Assembly: GCF_040869045.1 (NCBI RefSeq)
Contig: NC_090323.1
Span: forward strand, 150,618,426-150,682,425
DNA length: 64,000 nucleotides
From: Eurosta solidaginis
Lineage: Eukaryota > Arthropoda > Insecta > Diptera > Tephritidae
Reading direction: 5' to 3'
The notes beneath the pieces were generated by a model. It saw only the letters and a list, made by a program, of their open reading frames with translations. It did no database searches and was not told the origin of the DNA. Position numbers and translations under genes: made by a program. This document shows, one piece after another, positions 1 to 13,998 of the stretch (positions are counted from its first letter, which is position 1; each line of letters starts with the position of its first letter).

Positions 1-89
1 GGGCATTGAAATTTATATTACGCACTTCTACCAAAATTTACTCAAGGTTAAATGGGTTGAGTGCAAAAAAAAAATGTTCCTTTCTATAA

Positions 90-2812
90 TTATCCCAACA
101 AACTAAGTAAACGTAATGTAAGTTTTTAATAAGTTGTCTCAAAAAAACATTAATCTTACAAAACGTGGTTGGGACCTCACATTCTTTTGTACAAACATCA
201 AAAAGTCTAGAGTAACCAGGTTGTTTTATTTGAAACGACGTTAACTCATTTTCAAAATTCCTATAGAAGCCATCGGAAACACATTAACTTTACGAACATA
301 AGAAAGATGTTTAAATCAATTAAAATTAAGGTCTCATTAACACTTTGAACAAGATCTTGATTATGTTATCCCACCTAAGTTCGCTTAGTGTTGTTGCTCA
401 AAATTTATTCCACTTCTCCCAGCTCTGGTCATGTGACAGTATACTATAGAACATATTAGCAGCTTAGAAAAAAAATAAACATAACTAAGTGTACGCTTTT
501 TTCTTATCATAAAACTATAATGCTAATAAATAAGAAATATATACAAAAATTCAATTTTAAAAAGATGTGTAATAATTTTGTATTTTTCATCATTAAGGGC
601 ATTGAAATTTTAATTACGCACTTCTACCAAAAATTTACTCAAGGTTAAATGGGTTGAGTGCAAAAATAAAAATTCATTTCTATAATTATCCTAACATACA
701 AAGCAAACGTAATGTAAATTTTTAATAAGTTTTCTCAAAAAAACATTAAACAAAACGTGGTTGGGAGCTCACATTATTTTGTACAAACATCAAAAAGTCT
801 TCAGTAACCAGGTTGTTTTATTTGAAACGACGTTAACTCATTTTCAAAATTCCTACAGAAGCCGTCTGAAACACGTTAATTTTACACACAAAAGAAAGAT
901 GCTTAAAGCCATTACAAATTAAGGTCTCATTAACACTTTAACAAGATCTTGATTATGTCATCCCGCCCAAGTTCTCGCAGTGTTGTTACTCAAAATTTAT
1001 TCCACTGTTCCCTACTCTGTTCATGTGACAGTGTAATATAGAACATATCAGTTTGGAAAACAATAAACCTAATTAAGTGCACGCTTTGTTCTTGTCATAA
1101 TACTATAAAGGTAACAAATAAGAAATTTCTACAGAAATGTCATTTTAAAAACCTGTATAAATATTTTATATTTTTCATCATTAAGGGCATTGAAAATTTA
1201 ATTACGTACTTCTACCAAAAATTTACTCAAGGTTAAATGGGTTGAGTGCAAAAATAAAAATTCATTTCTATAATTATCCTAACAAACAAAGCAAACGTAA
1301 TGTAAATTTTTAATAAGTTTTTTCAAAAAAACATTAAACAAACCGTGGTTGGGACCTCACATTCTTTTGTACAAACATCAAAAGGCTACATCTAAAAGTC
1401 GTAATATCTATAGAAGCCGCCTGAAACACTGTAATTTTACGAGCATAAGAAAGATGTTTAAATCCACTACAAATAAAGGTCTCATTAACAATTTGAACAA
1501 GATCTTGATTATGTCATCCCGCCAAAGTTCGCGCAGTGTTGTTACTCAAAATTTATTGCGCTGCTCCCAGCTGTGGTCATGTGACAGTATACTATAGAAC
1601 ATATTTGCAGTTTGAAAACAAATGAAATTAGTTAAGCGTATGCTTTGTTCTTTTCATAAAACTATAAAGTTAATAAATAAGAAATTTCTACAGAAATGCC
1701 ATTATCCCAACAAACTAAGTAAACGTAATGTAAGTTTTTAATAAGTTGTCTCAAAAAAACATTAAACTTACAAAACGTGGTTGGGACCTCACATTCTTTT
1801 GTACAAACACCAAAAAGTCTAGAGTAACCAGGTTGTTTTATTTGAAACGACGTTAACTCATTTTCAAAATTCCTATAGAAGCCATCGGAAACACATTTAC
1901 TTTACGAACATAAGAAAGATTTTTAAATCAATTAAAATTAAGGTCTCATTAACACTTTGAACAAGATCTTGATTATGTTATCCCACCTAAGTTCGCGCAG
2001 TGTTGTTGCTCAAAATTTATTCCACTTCTCCCAGCTCTGGTCATGTGACAGTATACTATAGAACATATTAGCAGCTTGGAAAAAAAAATAAACCTAATTA
2101 AGTGTACGCTTTTTTCTTATCATAAAACTATAAAGCTAATAAATTAGAAATATATACAAAAATTCAATTTTAAAAAGATGTGTAATAATTTTGTATTTTT
2201 CATCATTAAGGGCATTGAAATTTTAATTACGCACTTCTACCAAAAATTTACTCAAGGTTAAATGGGTTGAGTGCAAAAATAAAAATTCATTTCTATAATT
2301 ATCCTAACAAACAAAGCAAACGTAATGTAAATTTTTAATAAATTTTCTCAAAAAAACATTAAACAAAACATGGTTGGGACCTCACATTATTTTGTACAAA
2401 CATCAAAAAGTCTTCAGTAACCAGGTTGTTTTATTTGAAACGACGTTAACTCATTTTCAAAATTCCTACAGAAGCCGTCTGAAACACATTAATTTTACAC
2501 ACAAAAGAAAGATGCTTAAAGCCATTACAAATTAAGGTCTCATTAACACTTTAACAAGATCTTGATTATGTCATCCCGCCCAAGTTCTCGCAGTGTTGTT
2601 ACTCAAAATTTATTCCACTGTTCCCAACTCTGTTCATGTGACAGTGTAATATAGAACATATCAGTTTGGAAAACAATAAACCTAATTAAGTGTACGCTTT
2701 GTTCTTTTCATAAAACTATAAAGTAAACAAATAAGAAATTTCTACAGAAATGTCATTTTAAAAAGCTGTATAAATATTTTATATTTTTCATCATTAAGGG
2801 CATTGAAAATTT
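90..2812 (+). repeat. ~1.61 kb higher-order duplication in satellite
   Basis: The block at about 90-1200 is repeated at about 1701-2812 with a constant offset near 1611-1614. Both copies carry the same monomer-specific variants, for example the order of the CATCGGAAAC-type and CGTCTGAAAC-type monomers and the shared ttcactgttccc variant. Neighbouring monomers inside one copy are less alike than the equivalent monomers of the two copies, which is the signature of a higher-order repeat unit. Confidence 0.8.
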
Positions 2813-3000
2813 ATTTACGCACTTCTACCAAAACTTTACTCATGGTTAAATGGGTTGAGTGCAAAAAAAAAAATATTCCTTTCTATAATTATCCCAACAA
2901 ACTAAGTAAACGTAATGTAAGTTTTTAATAAGTTGCCTCAAAAAAACATTAAACTTACAAAACGTGGTTGGGACCTCACATTCTTTTGTACAAACATCAA

Positions 3001-6000
3001 AAAGTCTCGAGTAACCAGGTTGTTTTATTTGAAACGACGTTAACTCATTTTCAAAATTCCTATAGAAGCCATCGGAAACACATTAATTTTACGAACATAA
3101 GAAAGATGTTTAAATCAATTAGAAATTAAGGTCTCATTTACACTTTGAACAAGATCTTGATTATGTTATCCCACATAAGTTCGCGCAGTGTTGTTGCTCA
3201 AAATTTATTGCGCTGCTCCCAGCTGTGGTCATGTGACAGTAAACTATAGAACATATTTGCAGTTTGAAAACAAATGAAATTAATTAAGCGTATGCTTTGT
3301 CCTTTTCATGAAACTATAAAGGTAATAAATAAGAAATTTCTACAGAAATGCCATTTTAAAAAGCTGTATAAATATTTTTCATCATTAAGGGCATTACAAT
3401 TTTAATTACGCACTTCTACCAAAAATTTACTCAAGGTTAAATGGGTTGAGTGCAAAAATAAAAATTCATTTCTATAATTATCCTAACAAACAAAGCAAAC
3501 GTAATGTAAATTTTTAATAAGTTTTCTCAAAAAAACAGTAAACAAAACGTGGTTGGGACCTCACATTCTTTTGTACAAACATCAAAAGGCTACATCTAAA
3601 AGTCATAATATCTATAGAAGCCGCCTGAAACACTTTAATTTTACGAGCATAAGAAAGATGTTTAAATCCACTACAAATAAAGGTCTCATTAACACTTTGA
3701 ACAAGATCTTGATTATGTCATCCCGCCAAAGTTCGCGCAGTGTTGTTACTCAAAATTTATTGCGCTGCTCCCAGCTGTGGTCATGTGGCAGTATACTATA
3801 GAACATATTTGCAGTTTGAAAACAAACGAAATTAATTAAGCGTATGCTTTGTTCTTTTCATAAAACTATAAAGTTAATAAATAAGGAATTTCTACAGAAA
3901 TGCCATTTTAAAAAGATGTATAAATATTTTTTATTTTCATCATTAAGGGCATTGAAATTTTAATTACGCAATTTTACCAAAAAATTTACTCAAGGTTAAA
4001 TGGGTTGAGTGCAAAAAAAATTTCCTTTCTATAATTATCATAACAAAAAAGGTAAAGTAATGTAAGTTTTTAATAAGTTTTCTCAAAAAAACATTAAACT
4101 TACAAAACGTGGTTGCGTCCTCACATTCTTTTGTACAAACATCAAAAAGTCTCGAGTAACCAGGTTGTTTTATTTGAAACGACGTTAACTCATTTTCAAA
4201 ATTCCTATAGAAGCCATCTGAAACACATTAATTTTACGAACAAAAGATGCTTAAATCCATTCGAAATTAAGGTCTCATTAAGACTTTGAACATGTTCTTG
4301 ATTATGTCATCCCGCTTAAATTCGAGCAGTGTTGTTACTCAAAATTTATTCCACTGCTCCCGACTCTGGTCATGTGACAGTATACTATAGAACATATTAG
4401 CAGTTTGGAAAAAAAATAAACATAATTAAGTGTACGCTTTTTTCTTATCATAAAACTATAAACATCAAAAAGTCTACAGTATCCAGGTTGTTTTATTTGA
4501 AGCGACGTTAACTCGTTTTCAAAATTCCTATAGAAGCCATCGGAAACACATTAATTTTACGAACATAAGAAAGATGTTTAAATCAATTAGAAATTAAGGC
4601 CTCATTAAGACTTTGAACAAGATCTTGATTATGTCATCCCGCTTAAATTCGAGCAGTGTTGTTACTCAAAATTTATTCCACTGTTCCCAACTCTGTTCAT
4701 GTGGCAGTGTAATATAGAACATATCAGTTTGGAAAACAAAAAACCTAATTAAGTGTACGCTTTGTTCTTTTCATAAAACTATAAAGGTAATAAATAAGAA
4801 ATTTCTACAGAAATGCCATTTTAAAAAGCTGTATAAATATTTTATATTTTTCATCATTAAGGGCATTGAAAATTTAATTACGCACTTCTACCAAAACTTT
4901 ACTCACGGTTAAATGGGTTGAGTGCAAAAAAAAAATATTCCTTTCTATAATTATCCCAACAAACTAAGTAAACGTAATGTAAGTTTTTAATAAGTTGTCT
5001 CAAAAAAACATTAAACTTACAAAACGTGGTTAGGACCTCACATTCTTTTGTACAAACATCAAAAAGTCTACAGTAACCAGGTTGTTTTATTTGAGGCGAC
5101 GTTAACTCATTTTCAGAATTCCTATAGAAGCCGTCTGAAACACTTTAATTTTACGAACAAAAGAAAGATGTTTAAATCCATTAGAAATTAAGGTCTCATT
5201 AACACTTTGAACAAGATCTTGATTATGTCATCAAGCCTAAGTTCGCGCAGTTTTGTTACTCAAAATTTATTTCACTGCTCCCAACTCTGGTAATGTGACA
5301 GTATACTATAGAACATATTAGCAGTTTGGAAACAAATAAGCCTAACTAAGTGTACGCTATGTTCTTTTCATAAAACTATAAAGCTAATAAATAAGAAATT
5401 TTTACAGAAATGCCTTTTTAAAAGCTGTATAAATATTTTATATTTTTCACCATTAAAAGCATTGAGATTTTAGTTACGCACTTCTACCAAACATTTACTC
5501 AAGGTTAAATGGGTTGAGTTGAAAAAAAAAAAAAATCCTTTCTATAATTATCCCAAAAAACAAAGCAAACCTAACGTAAGTTTTTAACAAGTTTTCTCAA
5601 AAAAACATTAAACTTACAAAACGTGGTTGGGACCTTATATTATTTTGTACAAACATCAAAAAGTCTACAGTAACCAGGTTGTTTTATTTGAAGCGACGTT
5701 AACTCATTTTCAAAATTCCTATATAAGCCATCGGAAACACATTCATTTTACGAACAAAAGAAAGATGTTTAAATCCATTAGAAATTAAGGTCTCATTAAC
5801 ACTTTGAAAAAGATCTTGATTATGTCATCCCACCAAAGTTCGCGCAGTGTTGTTACTTAAAATTTATTCCATTGCTCCCAGCTCTGTTCATGTGACAGTA
5901 TACTATAGAACATATTAGCAGTTTGGAAACAAATAAACCTAACTAAGTGTACACTTTGTTCTTTCCATAAAACTATAAAGATAATAAATAAAAAATTTCG

Positions 6001-9000
6001 ACGGAAATGCCATTTTTAAAGCTGTATAAATATTTTGAATTTTTCATCATTAAGGGCTTTGAAATTTTAATTAAGCACTTCTACCAAAAAATTTACTCAA
6101 GATTAAATGGTTTGAGTGCAAAAAAACAAAAAGTCTACAGTAACCAGGTTGTTTTATTTGAAGCGACGTTAACTCATTTTCCAAATTCCTATAGAAGCCG
6201 TCTGAAACACTTTAATTTTACGAACATAAGAAAGATGTTTAAATCCATTAGAAATTAAGGTCTCATTAACACTTTGAATAAGATCTTGATTATGTCATCC
6301 CGCCGAAGTTCGCGCAGTGTTGTTACTCAAAATTTATTCCACTGCTCCCAACTCTGGTAATGTGACAGTATACTATAGAACATATTAGCAGTTTGGAAAC
6401 AAATAAACCTAACTAAGTGTACGCTTTGTTCTTTTCATAAAACTATAAAGCTAATAAATAAAAAATTTCGACAGAAATGCCATTTTTAAAAGCTGTATAA
6501 ATATTTTGAATTTTTCATCATTAAGGGCATTGAAATTTTAATTACGCACTTCTACCAAAAAATTTACTCAAGGTTAAATGGGTTGAGTGCAAAAAGAAAA
6601 ATTCCTTTCTATAATTATCCCAACAAACAAAGTAAACATAGTATAAGTTTTTAAAAAGTTTTCTCAAAAAAACATTAAACTTACAAAACCTCACATTCTT
6701 TTGTACAAACATCAAAAAGTCTATAGTAACCAGGTTGTTTTATTTGAAACGACGTTAACTCATTTTCAAAATTCCTATAGAAGCCATCGGAAACACATTA
6801 ATTTTACGAACATAAGAAAGATGTTTAAATCAATTAGAAATTAAGGTCTCATTTACACTTTGAACAAGATCTTGATTATGTTATCCCACCTAAGTTCGCG
6901 CAGTGTTGTTGCTCAAAATTTATTGCGCTGCTCCCAGCTGTGGTCATGTGACAGTAAACTATAGAACATATTTGCAGTTTGAAAACAAATGAAATTAATT
7001 AAGCGTATGCTTTGTCCTTTTCATGAAACTATAAAGGTAATAAATAAGAAATTTCTACAGAAATGCCATTTTAAAAAGCTGTATAAATATTTTTCATCAT
7101 TAAGGGCATTACAATTTTAATTACGCACTTCTACCAAAAATTTACTCAAGGTTAAATGGGTTGAGTGCAAAAATAAAAATTCATTTCTATAATTATCCTA
7201 ACAAACAAAGCAAACGTAATGTAAATTTTTAATAAGTTTTCTCAAAAAAACAGTAAACAAAACGTGGTTGGGACCTCACATTCTTTTGTACAAACATCAA
7301 AAGGCTACATCTAAAAGTCATAATATCTATAGAAGCCGCCTGAAACACTTTAATTTTACGAGCATAAGAAAGATGTTTAAATCCACTACAAATAAAGGTC
7401 TCATTAACACTTTGAACAAGATCTTGATTATGTCATCCCGCCAAAGTTCGCGCAGTGTTGTTACTCAAAATTTATTGCGCTGCTCCCAGCTGTGGTCATG
7501 TGACAGTATACTATAGAACATATTTGCAGTTTGAAAACAAACGAAATTAATTAAGCGTATGCTTTGTTCTTTTCATAAAACTATAAAGTTAATAAATAAG
7601 GAATTTCTACAGAAATGCCATTTTAAAAAGATGTATAAATATTTTGTATTTTCATCATTAAGGGCATTGAAATTTTAATTACGCAATTTTACCAAAAAAT
7701 TTACTCAAGGTTAAATGGGTTGAGTGCAAAAAAAATTTCCTTTCTATAATTATCATAACAAACAAGGTAAAGTAATGTAAGTTTTTAATAAGTTTTCTCA
7801 AAAAAACATTAAACTTACAAAACGTGGTTGCGTCCTCACATTCTTTTGTACAAACATCAAAAAGTCTACAGTATCCAGGTTGTTTTATGTGAAGCGACGT
7901 TAACTCGTTTTCAAAATTCCTATAGAAGCCATCTGAAACACATTAATTTTACGAACAAAAGATGCTTAAATCCATTAGAAATTAAGGTCTCATTAAGACT
8001 TTGAACAAGATCTTGATTATGTCATCCCGCTTAAATTCGAGCAGTGTTGTTACTCAAAATTTATTCCACTGCTCCCGACTCTGGTCATGTGACAGTATAC
8101 TATAGAACATATTAGCAGTTTGGAAAAAAAATAAACATAATTAAGTGTACGCTTTTTTCTTATCATAAAACTATAAACATCAAAAAGTCTACAGTATCCA
8201 GGTTGTTTTATTTGAAGCGACGTTAACTCGTTTTCAAAATTCCTATAGAAGCCATCGGAAACACATTAATTTTACGAACATAAGAAAGACGTTTAAATCA
8301 ATTAGAAATTAAGGCCTCATTAAGACTTTGAACAAGATCTTGATTATGTCATCCCGCTTAAATTCGAGCAGTGTTGTTACTCAAAATTTATTCCACTGTT
8401 CCCAACTCTGTTCATGTGGCAGTGTAATATAGAACATATCAGTTTGGAAAACAAAAAACCTAATTAAGTGTACGCTTTCTTCTTTTCATAAAACTATAAA
8501 GGTAATAAATAAGAAATTTCTACAGAAATGCCATTTTAAAAAGCTGTATAAATATTTTATATTTTTCATCATTAAGGGCATTGAAAATTTAATTACGCAC
8601 TTCTACCAAAACTTTGCTCACGGTTAAATGGGTTGAGTGCAAAAAAAAAATATTCCTTTCTATAATTATCCCAACAAACTAAGTAAACGTAATGTAAGTT
8701 TTTAATAAGTTGTCTCAAAAAAACATTAAACTTACAAAACGTGGTTAGGACCTCACATTCTTTTGTACAAACATCAAAAAGTCTCGAGTAACCAGGTTGT
8801 TTTATTTGAAACGACGTTAACTCATTTTCAAAATTCCTATAGAAGCCATCGGAAACAGATTAATTTTACGAACAAAAGATGCTTAAATCCATTAGAAATT
8901 AAGGTCTCATTAAGACTTTGAACAAGATCTTGATTATGTCATCCCGCTTAAATTCGAGCAGTGTTGTTACTCAAAATTTATTCCACTGCTCCCGACTCTG

Positions 9001-10390
9001 GTCATGTGACAGTATACTATAGAACATATTAGCAGTTTGGAAAAAAAATAAACATAATTAAGTGTACGCTTTTTTCTTATCATAAAACTATAAACATCAA
9101 AAAGTCTACAGTATCCAGGTTGTTTTATTTGAAGCGACGTTAACTCGTTTTCAAAATTCCTATAGAAGCCATCGGAAACACATTAATTTTACGAACATAA
9201 GAAAGATGTTTAAATCAATTAGAAATTAAGGCCTCATTAAGACTTTGAACAAGATCTTGATTATGTCATCCCGCTTAAATTCGAGCAGTGTTGTTACTCA
9301 AAATTTATTCCACTGTTCCCAACTCTGTTCATGTGGCAGTGTAATATAGAACATATCAGTTTGGAAAACAAAAAACCTAATTAAGTGTACGCTTTGTTCT
9401 TTTCATAAAACTATAAAGGTAATAAATAAGAAATTTCTACAGAAATGCCATTTTAAAAAGCTGTATAAATATTTTATATTTTTCATCATTAAGGGCATTG
9501 AAAATTTAATTACGCACTTCTACCAAAACTTTACTCACGGTTAAATGGGTTGAGTGCAAAAAAAAAATATTCCTTTCTATAATTATCCCAACAAACTAAG
9601 TAAACGTAATGTAAGTTTTTAATAAGTTGTCTCAAAAAAACATTAAACTTACAAAACGTGGTTAGGACCTCACATTCTTTTGTACAAACATCAAAAAGTC
9701 TACAGTAACCAGGTTGTTTTATTTGAGGCGACGTTAACTCATTTTCAGAATTCCTATAGAAGCCGTCTGAAACACTTTAATTTTACGAACAAAAGAAAGA
9801 TGTTTAAATCCATTAGAAATTAAGGTCTCATTAACACTTTGAACAAGATCTTGATTATGTCATCAAGCCTAAGTTCGCGCAGTTTTGTTACTCAAAATTT
9901 ATTTCACTGCTCCCAACTCTGGTAATGTGACAGTATACTATAGAACATATTAGCAGTTTGGAAACAAATAAGCCTAATTAAGTGTACGCTATGTTCTTTT
10001 CATAAAACTATAAAGCTAATAAATAAGAAATTTTTACAGAAATGCCTTTTTAAAAGCTGTATAAATATTTTATATTTTTCACCATTAAAAGCATTGAGAT
10101 TTTAGTTACGCGCTTCTACCAAACATTTACTCAAGGTTAAATGGGTTGAGTTGAAAAAAAAAAAAATCCTTTCTATAATTATCCCAAAAAACAAAGCAAA
10201 CCTAACGTAAGTTTTTAACAAGTTTTCTCAAAAAAACATTAAACTTACAAAACGTGGTTGGGACCTTATATTATTTTGTACAAACATCAAAAAGTCTACA
10301 GTAACCAGGTTGTTTTATTTGAAGCGACGTTAACTCATTTTCAAAATTCCTATATAAGCCATCGGAAACACATTCATTTTACGAACAAAA
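3001..10390 (+). repeat. ~3.7 kb higher-order duplication with nested 918 bp duplication
   Basis: Sequence from about 3001 to 4850 recurs from about 6716 to 8566 at an offset of 3715-3716, including rare variants such as gtccttttcatgaaactat at about 3299 and 7014. Inside the second copy, about 7933-8850 is duplicated again at about 8851-9768 (offset 918). The first copy then resumes: about 4860-5740 matches about 9494-10380 at offset 4634, which equals 3716 plus 918. The arithmetic shows one large duplication followed by a smaller one within it. Identity between copies is clearly above that of adjacent monomers. Confidence 0.85.
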
Positions 10391-11427
10391 GACAGATGCT
10401 TAAATCCATTACAACTTAAAGTCTCATTAACACTTTGAACAAGATCTTGATTACGTCATCAAGCCTAAGTTCGCGCAGTGTTGTTACCCAAAATTTATTC
10501 CACTGCTCCCATCTCTGGTCATGTGACAGTAAACTATAGAACATATTAGCAGTTTGGAAAAAAATAAACCAAATTGAGTGTACGCTTTGTTCTTGTCATA
10601 AAACTATAAAGCTAATAAATAAGAAATTTCTGCAGAAATGCAATTTTAAAAAGCTGTATAAACGTTTTGTATTTTTCATCATTAAAAACATTGAAAATTT
10701 AATTACGCACTTCTACCAAACATTTACTCAAGGTTAAATGGGTTGAGTAGAAAAAAAAAAATTTCATTTCTATAATTATCACAACAAACAAAGTAAACAT
10801 AGTGTAAGTTTTTAATAAGTTTTCTCAAAAAAACATTAAGCTTACAAAACGTGTTTGGGACCTCACATTCTAACCAGGTTGTTTTATTTGAAGCGACGTT
10901 AACTCATTTTCCAAATTCCTATAGAAGCCGTCTGAAACACATTAATTTTACGAACATAAGAAAGATGTTTAAATCCATTAGAAATTAAGGTCTCATTAAC
11001 ACTTTGAACAAGATCTTGATCATGTCATCCCGCCTAAGTTCGCGCAGTGTTGTTGCTCAAAATTTATTCCACTGCTCCCAACTCTGATCATACGCTTTGT
11101 TCTTTTCATAAAACTAAAATTTCTACAGAAATGCCATTTTAAAAAGCTGTATAAATATTTTATATTTTTCATCATTAAGAGCATTGAGATTTTAATTACG
11201 CACTTCTACCAAACATTTACTCACAGTTAAATGGGTTGAGTGCAAAAAAAAAACTCTTTTCTATAATTATCCCAACAAACAAAGCAAACCTAATGTAAGT
11301 TTTTAACAAGTTTTCTCAAAAAAATATTAAACTTACAAAACGTGGTTGGGACCTTGCAAACAAAGTAAATTTTATCTAAGTTTTTAATAAATTTTCTCAA
11401 AAAACCATTAAGCTTACAAAACGTGGT

Positions 11428-12413
11428 TGGTAACAAATTGAGGCCACGAAAGGGGTGGGTGCTATCACCTCTGCTGTGGACGCTGGTAATCAACCAACTG
11501 CTCACGCGATTCGATGAGGGACCCGTAAGACTTACGGCTTACGCAGACTACGTTGCAATTGTCATAAGTGGAAAGTGCTTTCCTTTGAATAGCTCGTTAA
11601 TGGTTCGGGCGATTCGGGATATTCATTCCTTGGCATCAAATGTCAGGTTGAAAGTCAACGCGTAGAAGACGGATATGTTCTTGTTTACAAAGAGGTACAA
11701 GGTCCCAAATTGGACCAGGCCTAAGTTAGGAGGGGTGACTCTACAGGAGAAACCTTGCAAAAAATATCTAGGAATCATCGTAGACAATAAGCTTTCAGGA
11801 AGCTCAGCGTGGAGGAGAGGGTGAAGAAGGCCTCAACGGCACGTAAAATAATGCATGTAAAAGAATGGTTTACGTGGGACTTATCGCCCTCTCTTTCTCA
11901 TTGGGGTTTTACAACGATTGTAAGCCCTATTCTATACTATAGAGTTCTTGGTTGGTGGAAAGCCACACAAAAAACAACCTACCTCAAAAAATTAGAGGGG
12001 TATGCAGACTATCAATGCTTAGAATTACGAGAGCCCTGAAAGCAACCCCAACGGATACACTGTATGCCATTCTGCACATTCCACCTGTAGACCTGGTAGC
12101 AAAGAACATATCATTAACAACTGCAACCAGGCTCGGTGCCTCGGGGCAGCTTGAGCGCCGACCATATGGCCGTAGTAGTATAGCGTCATCAATAACAAGA
12201 CGAACAGGCTACCTGATTCTCTATCTGTGCTTCGAAGGCGATCTTAAGGCCACAATAGAGGTGGACGATTGGCGCAAGGGTGCTCATATGGCGGTCGAGG
12301 CGATACATATGTACACAGATTGTTCCAAAGTAGTGGAAGGAGTAGGGTATGGGGTATACTGTGCTGATCCTGAAATAAACAGATCCTACAGGCTGCCGGA
12401 TTACTTCGGCGTA
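11428..12413 (+). mobile_element. LINE fragment: RT C-terminal part plus RNase H start (degenerate)
   Basis: Reading frames on the plus strand give a non-LTR reverse transcriptase from the catalytic-motif region onward. The YADD box reads YADY (about 11539), followed by a region resembling the thumb segment, then a segment with LGASGQLERRPYG, and the start of an RNase H domain with YTDCSK in place of YTDGSK. Frameshifts and stops separate the pieces (11423-11665, 11809-12039, 11952-12420). The 5' end is truncated inside satellite sequence. The 3' end is cut by Helentron sequence near 12413. RNase H downstream of RT points to the I/LOA/R1-related lineages rather than jockey proper; the exact clade is unresolved. 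It is inverted relative to the close relative at 18955-20677. Confidence 0.8.
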
Positions 12414-13588
12414 ATGTGTAATGTGTTTGCACGATATGGGTATAAAATTAAAGGTATTAACGATAGTAAAAGGGAGTGGCCCTTAGTTGTATATGTGAAG
12501 GTGTTTTCGAGGTATCGACGAAAATGTGGATCAGGGTGACCCAGAACATCATCTGTCGGGTACCGCTAATTTATTTAATTATGTAAAACCGCGGACAGCA
12601 TTCCTGCCATGATTCCAAGGGCTTTTGATTTCGCCCTGCATAACTTTTTCATTTTCTTCTACTTAATATGGTAGGTGTCACACCCATTTTACAAAGTTTT
12701 TTCTAAAGTTATATTTTGCGTCACAAACCAATGCAATCACCATGTTTCATGCCTTTTTTCGTATTTGTAATAGAATTATGGCATTTTTTTCATTTTTCCA
12801 AATTTTCGATATCGAAAAAGGGGGCGTGGTCATAGTCGGATTTCGGCCATTTTTTATATCAATATAAAGTGAGTTCAAATAAGTACGTGAACTGAATTTA
12901 GTAAAGATATATCGATTTTTGCTCAAGTTATCGTGTTAACGGCCAAGAGAGAGGACAGACGGCCGACTGTATATAAAAACTGGGCGTGGCTTCAACCGAT
13001 TTCGCCCATTTTCACAGAAAACAATTAACGGCACAGAAGCTATCCCCTTTCCAAATATCGCAAGGAGTGATACATTTCTGTTCGACTTATGGCATTAAAA
13101 GTATTCTAGCCAAATTTAATGAAAAAGGTCGGATCCACGCCCATTTTGAAATTTTCTTTTATTTTTGTATTCTGGCGCACCATATCATTACTGAAGTTGA
13201 ATGTTGACATATATTACTTATACACTGTAAAGATATTAAACTTTTTGTTAAAATTTTACTTTTAAATTTTTTTTTGTTAAAAGTGGGCGTGTTCGTAATC
13301 CGATTTTGCTTAGTTTTATTTAGCACACATATAGTAATAGGAGTAATGCTCCTGCCAAATTTCCTCATGATATCTGCAATGACTGCCAAATTACAGCTTC
13401 AAAACTTTTAAATTACCTTCTTTTAAAAGTGGGTGGTGCCACGCCCATTGTTCAAAATTTTATCATTTTCTATTCTGCGTAATAAGGTCAACCCACCTAC
13501 CAAGTTTCATCGCTTTACCCGTCTTTGGTAATGAATTATCGCACATTTTCCGTTTTTCGAAATTTTCGATATCGAAAAAGTGGGCGCA
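12414..13588 (-). mobile_element. DINE-1-like Helentron fragment (family B)
   Basis: This non-coding stretch matches parts of the repeats at 33802-35670 and 42840-43900: a block with gtaggtgtcacacccatttt, the recurring phrase gggcgtggtcatagtcgg, and cgatatcgaaaaagtgggcg. It starts abruptly inside the LINE and ends at 13588 where hAT-like sequence begins. Both termini of the family are missing. The family assignment follows from the full copy at 41471-44184. Minus orientation is by analogy with DINE-1, whose stem-loop lies near the 3' end. Confidence 0.75.
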
Positions 13589-13998
13589 GTATTGTAATGT
13601 ATTGTTTTTAAAATCAGACTCTGAATCATCCGTAATCATCTCATTTAAATTATCTTCATAAGGTCTTTTGGGGTTTCACTTTCGAATGTCCGGAAACTTT
13701 GGCGAGATGTTCAATTGAATAGCAACTGTTTTGCATTCATTTCAAATTGCTTCCCATTGGTTTCTCATCACCTTCAAATCAGCTAATAAGGCATCAAGAT
13801 GTCGGACCTGAACATCTATGGTAGCGTCTCCAGCTTAGAGCACCACGTTTCTTTCATTAATGGTAGTCAGTATTTTGAACTAAATTGAGGAAAGCAAGAT
13901 ACATTCGAACTATTTAATGTACTTGAGAATGCTAGTAATATCTCAGTATGCTTGTGCAGTCAAATTTAGCTTAAGTAATGCGTTTAGTGCTTGTTTTG
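13589..13998 (-). pseudogene. hAT transposase relic, C-terminal portion
   Basis: On the minus strand the sequence just outside the Penelope element reads KQALNALLKLNLTAQAY, then after a stop continues with segments resembling YIKxFECILLSS and VQVRHLDALLADLKVMRNQW. This is the pattern seen downstream of the RW motif in ZMYM/DUF4371-type hAT transposases. At least three in-frame stops are present, so it is dead. It is the continuation of the relic at 17207-18530: removing the Penelope insertion and one copy of the 7 bp target-site duplication rejoins the frames at the LKQ codons. No terminal inverted repeat is visible at the left end, where Helentron sequence abuts. Confidence 0.7.
13991..13997. 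repeat. Target-site duplication, left of Penelope element
   Basis: The 7 bp word ttgtttt lies directly left of the left Penelope terminal repeat and recurs directly right of the right one at 17207-17213. It marks the insertion into the hAT relic. Confidence 0.65.

Larger units (their letters stand above)
1..11427. repeat. A/T-rich satellite array, ~590 bp monomer
   Basis: A landmark beginning gggcattgaaa recurs near positions 1, 597, 1187, 2211, 2799, 3389, 3948, 4860, 6054, 6526, 7106, 7664, 8577 and 9495. Most spacings are 560-600 bp; longer or shorter ones reflect internal deletions and duplications. Other landmarks repeat in phase: a block starting tcaaggttaaatgggttgag, an ACGTGGTTGGGACCTCAC block, and a block ending in ttgaagcgacgttaactc. 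Divergence between neighbouring monomers is visibly several percent to 10 percent, with indels. I see no coding capacity: ORFs of about 82 codons inside it lack ATG starts and vanish in other monomers. This is a complex, long-monomer satellite of the kind found in pericentromeric or sex-chromosome heterochromatin. That location is an inference. I recognise no named satellite. Confidence 0.93.

Noticed and set aside
1349..7516. Three conserved 82-codon ORFs (1349, 3553, 7268) inside the satellite
   Set aside because: They start at TTG, not ATG. Their similarity is explained by satellite duplication (exact 3715 bp offset for two of them), and the frame is broken in most other monomers.
1..11427. 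CRISPR-like array
   Set aside because: Repeats are ~590 bp with no short direct repeats or unique spacers, and the genome is eukaryotic.
12244..12432. Minus-strand 62-codon ORF
   Set aside because: Shadow of the plus-strand RNase H region of the LINE fragment.
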